From: an uncultured Halobacteriovorax sp. | Lineage (GTDB): Bacteria; Bdellovibrionota; Bacteriovoracia; Bacteriovoracales; Bacteriovoracaceae | Length of the DNA stretch: 64,000 bases | Assembly: GCA_913061265.1 (NCBI GenBank) | Contig: CAJXVS010000009.1 | Coordinates: forward strand, 62,001 to 126,000 | Direction: 5' to 3' | In this document: positions 56,901 to 61,872 of the stretch, one piece after another | Layout of the letters: each line of letters starts with the position of its first letter | How positions within the stretch are numbered: position 1 is the stretch's first letter | Position numbers and translations under genes: made by a program | Notes under the pieces: model-generated | Seen by the model: only the letters and a program-made list of their open reading frames with translations | Told to the model about the DNA's origin: nothing | Database searches by the model: none

Positions 56901-59433
56901 CTGCAGCACTACTCTCTTTATATGTTGTTACAAAGCCTAGAGCTGTATTTGAGGTGATAATTCCTGTTTCCCAGCCTGCTGTATTGATAGTCGCGACAGA
57001 GTTATTATTTCTTGTCGTAGCGCCAACGATGGAGAGACCACCGACTTCAGTATTTAAAGATAAATTATCAATCGTAGCGTTGACGCCATCATTATTGGTG
57101 TCTGAAAAAAGAGTTGATTGATCTACGTTTGCAAGGACCACACTTGAGTACACCGTATAAGTAGGACCGCCACCAGAGAAAGTGATATCAGCTGATAGAG
57201 GAGCAACAGCAGCACTTATCTCAGATTCACTAAGAGTCCAAATTTCAGTTCTCGCATTATTAAAGTTTCTGTTCACTACTTTAGTCATGGCCTGCCCGCC
57301 AAAATCAACAGAGGCAATGTCAGATCCATTTTCAAAACCAAAGACATAGACAAGAGTTCTATTTTGACCAACTCCAAAGTCAGATCGACTCGCTCCTGTT
57401 TGCCATCCACTCAGAACATGAACATTACTTGAGAGAGAAGCGATTCCTGGAGTTGTAAAAGTTCCTGTTAAACCAGATGAGTAAATGGGTGTTCCGTTAT
57501 AAGCACAGATTCGATAAGAGTATTGAGTCAAAGCACTTAAACTAGTTAACTCATAAGTTGTTCCACCACCCATATCAACTTGAGTATCAGAGGTGCAATC
57601 AACTGGAGCAGTGGCCCCCGTAGTAAAGGCAAGCCTATGTCCAATTGTTCCTCCGCCTCCAGAGACGAGAGAAAAACTAACGGAATCAGGACCATTGATA
57701 GTTAAGTCAACACCAAGAGGATCATTCGGAGGATCAGGAGCGATGGCATCAGTGGTAGCACTTACGAAGGCTCCGTTTGTATAATTAGCTCCTGAATTTG
57801 CACAGACTCTAAAAGAGTATTCTGTTCCAGCGCTAAGACCTGTTACTTGATAAGTTCCAACAGCTCCAGCATTTACAATAGTTCCAAGTTCACAACTTCC
57901 TGGCGCCGTAGCCCCCGCTTGATAAGTCACATAGTAAGTTGGAACAGAAGCTTTCTTCGTCCAAGTTAAATTAACTGAAGTATCTGATGAAGACACTGCC
58001 GTCAGCCCAGTAACAACAGGAAGTACATTTGATCTAAAATGAGCCACAGCTAAAGGCATCCTAAAACTATTCGAATGATTTATAGAAACTGTCTTTGAAT
58101 CCTGATCAGCTCCTTCAATCTCAACGGCCACGGCCTGTGAAGTTGAATTTCCTGATTCATTTACAACGATAGAGAGGTTTGATCCCCAAGTACCAGTGTT
58201 ACCATTTTGAGAAGAGAGAATGGTAAGTCCATCTTGAGCCACAGGAAGTGTTGTCTCTAAGTCAGGAAGTCCCGATTGACCATCATCAGCAGTTGCTGTT
58301 GAAAAGAGAGTGTTGACCTGATCTATTCCTGTATAAACAGCTGAGGCCACATCCGTATGATCGGGAGCCCCGCCAGAAGTGTTCACTGTAATGGTTGTAT
58401 TTGCGGCAGCCGTAATTCCTGCATCTAATAAATAATAAATTCCCGTTTCTGCTTCAAAAGAAGTTCCTGTATCTACCCTTACCGCTTCAGTCAATGTCTG
58501 ACCGCCGTAAGTGACAGAGGTGATATTATTAGTCGTAAGATTATCTTCAAAACCTACCGCTACAATAAGAAGCCTATCGGTTCCAGAGGGTGCAGTAACT
58601 GTTTTAGTCGTTCCAGAAGTCCAATCATCTGCAGGAGTAATGGCCTCGCGCCATTTATTTAAGAGGTAGTTCTTAACCTGAGTTCTTTCAGTATCAGTAA
58701 GTCTTCTGTCATAAATGATAACTTCTGCAGCGTTGATCTGTTGATACTGAGTTCCATAAGCACCAATTTGAAAGTCTTGAGTTCCCCAGTCAATATAATC
58801 AGCTACAGCATCAGAACCAACAAGGGCCCCATCTCGGTAGATGGCCTGATAGTTAGGCGCTCCGTCATCGTTGATAAAGTTCCATGTATGCAAAAAGGAT
58901 GAACTTCCTCCCCAAGGTGCTTGAATACGAGAGGTCCCACAACAAACGCCTACATCAAAATAGACATTGTTATTACTCCAAGGAAAGTGAGTACCAAAAC
59001 GTCGTCCACCTGTAACAGAACCAAAGGCCCAGCCATTAGAAATAGTTCTTGTTCTCGCGACAAAGAAAACTTCCGTCTCAGAGATCCTATCGCCATTTTG
59101 AAAGACGGCACCGCCACCACTTGATCCATCAATATCCATTCGATCAGAAGTAAACTCAATAGCATCAAGCCCACCGTCGTCAACCCATAGAGGGGTTCCT
59201 GAAGCTTGAATAGCATCGTTTCCATTTCCAGATTTATCGGCCCAACAACGAACACTGTCTCCGTGAGCAGAAACTTCATTTCCACCCGTACAACCCGTAT
59301 CAGTGAAGACTGTTTCTGTATCACTAGCATCAAGCCAAAGACGAAGACCAGAATCAATACCAGCAGGCCCTGCTGCAAAAGCAAGGTTTGCAAATAATAC
59401 GCTGATGAATAGAAAAGTCTTTTTACCAATCAA
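50989..59433 (-). CDS. Giant C25 (gingipain-like) peptidase with LamG and FN3 domains
   Basis: 2814 residues, paralogue of the downstream giant gene. Signal peptide (ANLAFA). Order: LamG-like lectin fold (about 25-260), then five FN3 domains interleaved with three copies of a ~200-residue module marked by [SV]xxYGGQxLT, an NW module matching that of the paralogue, an FN3-like domain (LEWKTAAEILHKGFNVYRSD) and the C25 domain. Catalytic residues: GHGSEY (His 2614) and LTLNCLSNYY (Cys 2649). The last 51 residues repeat the Gly-run, Cys-Ser, hydrophobic helix, basic tail. The LamG/FN3 part suggests carbohydrate or protein binding; the target is unknown. TTG start with CGGAGA 8 nt upstream. The ~1000-residue C-terminal half is shared with the paralogue. 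Confidence 0.9.
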   Translation of the reverse strand: MIGKKTFLFISVLFANLAFAAGPAGIDSGLRLWLDASDTETVFTDTGCTGGNEVSAHGDSVRCWADKSGNGNDAIQASGTPLWVDDGGLDAIEFTSDRMDIDGSSGGGAVFQNGDRISETEVFFVARTRTISNGWAFGSVTGGRRFGTHFPWSNNNVYFDVGVCCGTSRIQAPWGGSSSFLHTWNFINDDGAPNYQAIYRDGALVGSDAVADYIDWGTQDFQIGAYGTQYQQINAAEVIIYDRRLTDTERTQVKNYLLNKWREAITPADDWTSGTTKTVTAPSGTDRLLIVAVGFEDNLTTNNITSVTYGGQTLTEAVRVDTGTSFEAETGIYYLLDAGITAAANTTITVNTSGGAPDHTDVASAVYTGIDQVNTLFSTATADDGQSGLPDLETTLPVAQDGLTILSSQNGNTGTWGSNLSIVVNESGNSTSQAVAVEIEGADQDSKTVSINHSNSFRMPLAVAHFRSNVLPVVTGLTAVSSSDTSVNLTWTKKASVPTYYVTYQAGATAPGSCELGTIVNAGAVGTYQVTGLSAGTEYSFRVCANSGANYTNGAFVSATTDAIAPDPPNDPLGVDLTINGPDSVSFSLVSGGGGTIGHRLAFTTGATAPVDCTSDTQVDMGGGTTYELTSLSALTQYSYRICAYNGTPIYSSGLTGTFTTPGIASLSSNVHVLSGWQTGASRSDFGVGQNRTLVYVFGFENGSDIASVDFGGQAMTKVVNRNFNNARTEIWTLSESEISAAVAPLSADITFSGGGPTYTVYSSVVLANVDQSTLFSDTNNDGVNATIDNLSLNTEVGGLSIVGATTRNNNSVATINTAGWETGIITSNTALGFVTTYKESSAAGTDNVDTTFSGGDNRSTVGGHFKLANATDPVGLAMVSRSDVTINIDWTSGLGTTTGFRVAYQAAGMAPADCSAGTDVSNVEVYSITGLTSDTEYGIRVCPYNAQGTLSTGIVIQIQTDDAPVLAPNEIIGLGLTVVSDSQISLNWTNGGGSTDSYVVTYQAGGTAPANCSSGTAVNVGTSTAYQVNGLSSGTLYSFRVCSANANFVYSTGLTDSGTTGAAGVNPTVAVAGTWQTGLTRTMDAGSNRMLIFVASSEDTVDADLISVTYGGQSLTHAKSSLKSFSTTDFNKVEIWYLKETEILAAASTTFVVTWDQGVQNRRYYSHNVFTDVDQASPIFSDANGTFSDGVDPIGVNISGVLGGASVAGATTANDGTYTINNAWTLGNTQNGNSSTLGTGQLLSAATQTESASFNHTGAGRSASAVIHLSPAEAAANDLSGLLGVALNSTTIKLDWTSGGGTTTGFRVAYQTGATAPTNCTSGTQINAGNVITKQVSALTASTQYSFRVCAYNSSSEYTTGQIVTVTTSPPATNWTGAVNTDWFTAGNWDNGVPSSTSDCTITNLANDPVIDGTIGNAACKNIILSAPITIDGSVTPVELAGYGQVILNGAASISGTDGALALRDTGTTSQVLSSTTAIPLLKLAKTSGGALSFSTDIATNDIEIEGGSSFSLNLNSGIDFDISDDLDIPSNVTFEVKQGGVLNVGNGNTITVSGGTLKTSGTIDTGLSTNPGYTTAQAHIGTVSGTGSFTFQANSGTVDLTGVNIDRIDKDGIQVLGTTTLSNFNGVHLTNTTIGANGQGFLFNSTGSFPATSTYFALDEPAAPGNDYTATGTYFAYRAPTNCGAGSHTMTFNEWYGNFYTQLGNIKSQHNAPTCEIIMLPSASPITMAEVQITPFSDAIVLEWKTAAEILHKGFNVYRSDSSGSGYIKINSELVLNSIFSIGFAGEYRFIDTAVEAGKTYHYLLEDISTSDELVQHGPYSASLDPLLGPVPVFNDDLNQYEGNIDFEDNLVNARNDYAINVAPGADVYLLPDGNLRLHIKPEAYTSTDSAWNASYKELSIPSHVKVSVSDKPALPFTEILIPIESLASNITAVVQQEDSRDENVLPVPAPSYSLVGGNLTASYSADAATYASALYYPRADHVAVDTSSVSIQGKNYIKVIVNPILFRGSDSSIKVLTETYINISYSEASPEVATGSSNVLFNSLERNGTRIFYNKKGHYKVSFDDLFQNGVDSPFNGITHSELELTYKGNSLPLHIIKENDEYFGQGDVLVFYAPFEKSQYSMSDSVLLSINSNSEGLRYIPVYDDYVGSLGTVSFNKKINYEQDNPNLFVTSRSLGSGVDHYFWQFKYLVTGDSSYPAASTYCHNVDLEGITGNDLKIDLSAAPRSNFNIIGDFKVEAYFSSDTGNKVDLLLNGPLLQETSADYIFSFSPAATEELCFSIKPFTGLPSEYYILDFNGFDISYASEPTTTNKRIKNLEFATRYELPFDNTKGEFFLLQDEDQGDSYLYKNFEMSANQISFTTQGVVSSESSFDIVYLNELFSPVQLSWVTIEGSLLDSMAESDLIIITNSQLKDEAEILANHKRDMGLEVSLVDEKRIYDHYSFGRKSPEAFKAFFKAVNNYPSHRLKYILFALDASVDARDYEGNQTSERSPVYMDSSKYHDYASDQWMLKDGSIRFDFAIGRLPVNNEAELNAITQKIIDYERNQIDSISNTISFNYVDDSYAEFNSISENYSLEASSFSKRFVNLSSSAAGTFQSEMSDNFIVNFMGHGSEYAIGSTSTNYLETTDVSSMTNDQLPLMLTLNCLSNYYASSDPTDKGLGEELLLKDAAGAISVISANTMLTPTDQNVFAQYFYRELERTADSGDQSVRLGDVIKNTRQRVVSSGLNNNQIDSILLLGDPSLMLPKSIFKTPVAPVDVNPVAGGGGGGCSAAASDGSNSKSWPEGILEIFALFLFGYLVRKGQKLLFSR

Positions 59434-59458
59434 GCTCTGAATCTCCGGTTGCTCTTTC

Positions 59459-59485
59459 TTATCGGTCTTCCTTCTATGTCTTTTA
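59459..59485 (-). promoter_or_regulatory. FliA (sigma-28)-like promoter of the 2814-residue peptidase
   Basis: Minus strand: TAAA-N15-ACCGATAA, the exact spacing of the sigma-28 consensus. The -10 ends 25 nt before the TTG start, as for the paralogue. The flanks also match the paralogue (GGxCTTAAAAT upstream, CAAC-CGGAGA downstream). Of the 365 bp between this gene and the phosphatase gene, the rest holds the phosphatase terminator, the 3'-end duplication and pyrimidine-rich runs; no credible gene is seen. Confidence 0.7.
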
Positions 59486-59630
59486 ATTTTAAGGCCATTT
59501 TTTTTACTTTTTTTGACTATATTTATGAGGAAAAATACATAATTTTGGTGAGTAATATTAAGGACCTAGAAGGCCTATTTGAATTTCAGGAATTTACAGG
59601 TTTTGAGCAGGATCTTGGGCCTAAAAAAGT

Positions 59631-59658
59631 GCAAAAAAAAGAGGGCATAGGCCCTCTT
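59631..59658 (-). terminator. Intrinsic terminator of the minus-strand phosphatase gene
   Basis: Stem AAGAGGGC / GCCCTCTT with loop ATAG, followed on the minus strand by eight T. It ends the transcript of the secreted phosphatase gene to its right. The duplicated 3'-end element lies between that gene's stop and this terminator. Confidence 0.85.
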
Positions 59659-59689
59659 AAGTAACTGGAATTATATAAAGTTGATTTTT

Positions 59690-59722
59690 CTAGTTAATTT
59701 TAAAAACAACTTCCATCGCCTT
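59690..59722 (-). repeat. Displaced second copy of the phosphatase gene 3' end
   Basis: 33 bp matching 59799-59831 at 31 of 33 positions. On the minus strand it encodes KAMEVVFKIN-stop, while the gene itself ends KAMEVVFKVN-stop. The two copies start 109 bp apart. This is a gene-end remnant or target duplication, not a coding gene. Confidence 0.8.
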
Positions 59723-59798
59723 TTGGAGGCGGCATCGGCAGGACAGCCGATGAAGCCGAACAACGCAGAGAGGTCCACGATGGACCGAACAGTGAAGC
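59723..59798. mobile_element. GC-rich hairpin-rich insert between the two 3'-end copies
   Basis: 76 bp, clearly more GC-rich than its neighbours. Three hairpins: CGCC/GGCG (59717-59731, reaching into the left copy), CATCGGC-AGGACA-GCCGATG (59733-59752) and GGTCCA-CGA-TGGACC (59772-59786). GCCGAACA and ACCGAACA occur as near-repeats. It is flanked by the 33-bp direct copies, like a small insertion with target duplication, but no transposase or known element is recognised. Confidence 0.45.
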
Positions 59799-60650
59799 CT
59801 AGTTCACTTTAAAAACAACTTCCATCGCCTTGTGATCAGCACCCTCAAGTTCACCCCAGACAGCCTCACTCTTAAGTTCAAGCCCACGGTAAAAAACATA
59901 ATCAAGAGGAAAACCAAACTTCATCATACGTTGATCATTTTTAAACTTAACTTCTTTTAGATTATTTCTAACGGCCATCATGCGAACAAAGTTAAATTTC
60001 CCAGGAGACCAAGTATTAAAATCCCCGGCGAAAACAACTGGTCCATCATAAGTTTTCATAACTTCTTCAACATCTTTGATCTGTCTTGCGAGACCTTCAG
60101 TTGAGACAAAATTAATGGCGTGAATATTAATCGTGAGAAGATCTTTATCACTTCCCGCTATTGGGTAAGTTGTAAAAAGAACCATCTTTGGGGTATTGAT
60201 CACTGGCTCGCGAACAACTGATTGTTGATAAAAAAGACTGCTCGCCTTTATCTTTGAAGCTGAAGTTACACCTGTTCTGATCTGCCCTTTTCTATAGATA
60301 AAAGAAGTGGCTAAATGGTATTCATGATCAGAATCTTCTTCAAACGAACTCATCATTTTTTCATCTAAATACATCTCTTGAAGAAGAAGAATGTCTCTTT
60401 CTTCTGCTAAAAATTTAAAGTCTTTTTTCCAAGATTCGTTTTGGCCCTTGTACATATTCCAAACAAGAATCTTTATATTATCAGGGTCAAGCTTAGATCT
60501 ATTAGGCTCACCAATAGTTGTCATAATATCTTTATGTTTTGGTACAAAGATATTGAGGCTATCCCAAATGTCTCCACCAAAGTTTTGCGCCATAGAAGCT
60601 TGACTAAAAAGTGTAGCTACCAAAATAGCTAAAATATTTTTCTTGAACAT
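59799..60650 (-). CDS. Secreted endonuclease/exonuclease/phosphatase family protein
   Basis: 283 residues. Signal peptide (SQASMA). EEP-fold motifs: ILVWNMYKG (Asn), ILLLQEMYLD (catalytic Glu), NIHAINF, VVFAGDFNTWS (Asp/Asn), PLDYVFY and ADHKAMEV (Asp-His). All the usual catalytic residues are visible, so it should be an active phosphodiesterase: a nuclease, or a lipid/sphingomyelinase-type enzyme. It is divergent from a 281-residue paralogue. SD AAGGAAAC. The end of the gene is duplicated 109 bp downstream. Confidence 0.9.
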   Translation of the reverse strand: MFKKNILAILVATLFSQASMAQNFGGDIWDSLNIFVPKHKDIMTTIGEPNRSKLDPDNIKILVWNMYKGQNESWKKDFKFLAEERDILLLQEMYLDEKMMSSFEEDSDHEYHLATSFIYRKGQIRTGVTSASKIKASSLFYQQSVVREPVINTPKMVLFTTYPIAGSDKDLLTINIHAINFVSTEGLARQIKDVEEVMKTYDGPVVFAGDFNTWSPGKFNFVRMMAVRNNLKEVKFKNDQRMMKFGFPLDYVFYRGLELKSEAVWGELEGADHKAMEVVFKVN

Positions 60651-60837
60651 GCTTGTTTCCTTTTAAAATGAATATTATTTCTCCTAAAGAATCTCAAAGA
60701 AAACACAGATTTACCAAGTTTTAGGTAATTTTTTACCGGTATCTAACACTCCGGAATTATTCATCACTTTACCCTTTCAATGCCCCGATAAGCTAAGCAA
60801 CAACTATTTAATGATCTCTTTATACTAAGGAAGGAAT
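60651..60837. promoter_or_regulatory. Divergent promoter region of the two phosphatase genes
   Basis: 187 bp between the divergent starts. Minus strand: TAAT-N15-ACCGGTAA (-10 at 60733-60740), a FliA-like candidate. Plus strand: CCCGATAA at 60784-60791 without a matching -35, and TATACT near 60821 as a possible sigma-70 -10. A TTACC/GGTAA inverted repeat sits at about 60711-60728. None is strong. Confidence 0.35.
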
Positions 60838-61683
60838 ATGACTCGATTTACTCGTTTCTCTCTAATTACATGCCTCATCTTCTTGAGCGTAAATGCTAAT
60901 GCTTGGCGCTGGCAGGTTCCAGAAAACGACGAAGTTATGATTAGCATCAATAACGACCGAAAAGAGTTCGTCACTTCAAATACCTTGAATCCAAACGCCA
61001 TCGATATCTTTGTTTGGAATATGTACAAAGGAGATATGCCTGATTGGAAACGGGACTATGAAAACCTAACACCAAAGTACGATGTTCTAATTCTTCAAGA
61101 ACTTTGGCTAGATCATAAAATGCTTGAGACCTTCTATGAAGACAAGCTCTTTAGTTATCATATGGCGACTTCCTTTATAGACACTAAAAAGAGTGACACC
61201 CCTACGGGAGTTGGAACCGCCGCCAAGATCGAACCCCTAAGAACCTTTTGGCAACGCTCTCATTATAGAGAACCCTTTATCAAAACCCCTAAGATGGTCC
61301 TCTTTACTGAGTACGCCTTAGAAGGAACAAGTAAGACTCTTCTTACAGGAAATATTCACGCTATTAATTTTGTAAGCTCAAAGAAGCTTCGCCATCAATT
61401 AAAGAACGTAGCGAAGGTCTTCGCCGCTCATGATGGTCCAGCCGTAATGGCAGGAGACTTCAATACTTGGTCTAAGAAAAAAATGAAGTACCTTCATGAG
61501 TTTGCAAAGGATGCTGGCATGACAGAAGTGAAGTTTGATAATGGTCATGAAAGAATGAAGACCTTTGGAAAGTATCTTGATTATATCTTTGTTAAAGGTG
61601 CCCGTGTTGATGACTCTCATGTCTTTGGAAATATTGAAGGGTCGGATCATAAGGCGATGTCTGTTAAGATTTCGGTTGATTAG
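60838..61683 (+). CDS. Secreted endonuclease/exonuclease/phosphatase family protein, paralogue
   Basis: 281 residues. Signal peptide (SVNANA). Motifs: IFVWNMYKGD, LILQELWLD, GNIHAINFVS, GDFNTWS, LDYIFV and SDHKAM, giving a complete EEP catalytic set. Similar to the divergent gene along its length, so the pair arose by inverted duplication. SD AAGGAAGG, 3 nt from the ATG. An intrinsic terminator follows directly. Substrate unknown. Confidence 0.9.
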   Translation: MTRFTRFSLITCLIFLSVNANAWRWQVPENDEVMISINNDRKEFVTSNTLNPNAIDIFVWNMYKGDMPDWKRDYENLTPKYDVLILQELWLDHKMLETFYEDKLFSYHMATSFIDTKKSDTPTGVGTAAKIEPLRTFWQRSHYREPFIKTPKMVLFTEYALEGTSKTLLTGNIHAINFVSSKKLRHQLKNVAKVFAAHDGPAVMAGDFNTWSKKKMKYLHEFAKDAGMTEVKFDNGHERMKTFGKYLDYIFVKGARVDDSHVFGNIEGSDHKAMSVKISVD

Positions 61684-61689
61684 ACCCCT

Positions 61690-61716
61690 TTACGCCCATA
61701 AAAATGGGCGTAATTT
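61690..61716 (+). terminator. Intrinsic terminator after the plus-strand phosphatase gene
   Basis: Perfect 10-bp stem (TTACGCCCAT / ATGGGCGTAA), loop AAAA, followed by TTTC, 6 bp after the stop codon. The short T-run makes it moderate. Confidence 0.7.
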
Positions 61717-61820
61717 CAGAACCCCTTTTTTGTACCCTTTCGCGAGTTTCTGTAAGCCTCTATTTTTAAAGGTCTAAAAAACTATTTCCTCAAGTTTCTC
61801 AATAAAATCCAACTCGGCAT

Positions 61821-61847
61821 TAAAATTAAACCTAGAAATGACGAAAA
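61821..61847 (+). promoter_or_regulatory. Candidate FliA-like promoter of the GLUG lipoprotein
   Basis: TAAA-N15-GACGAAAA: perfect -35 core and spacing, 6 of 8 at the -10. It ends 25 nt before the ATG, the same distance as for both giant peptidase genes. AT-rich surroundings make chance matches to TAAA common. Confidence 0.35.
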
Positions 61848-61872
61848 GAAGTAGTACTGAGGTCAATTTTAT

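Noticed and set aside
43185-59433. Type IX secretion substrate
   Set aside because: The C25 family suggested it, but both C-termini carry a helix plus basic tail with Cys instead of a type IX C-terminal domain, and no Por genes are visible.
59449-59664. Open frame of 71 codons on the plus strand
   Set aside because: It runs over the sigma-28-like promoter of the giant protease and the terminator of the phosphatase gene, has no SD, and its composition is unlike a protein.
59723-59798. Integron attC site
   Set aside because: It has hairpins, but lacks the paired core sites (RYYYAAC and GTTRRRY in the right places), and no integrase is present.
60784-60791. CCCGATAA as a plus-strand FliA promoter
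   Set aside because: No TAAA-like -35 at 15-16 nt upstream, and it is 46 nt from the start; kept only as a weak mention in the divergent region.
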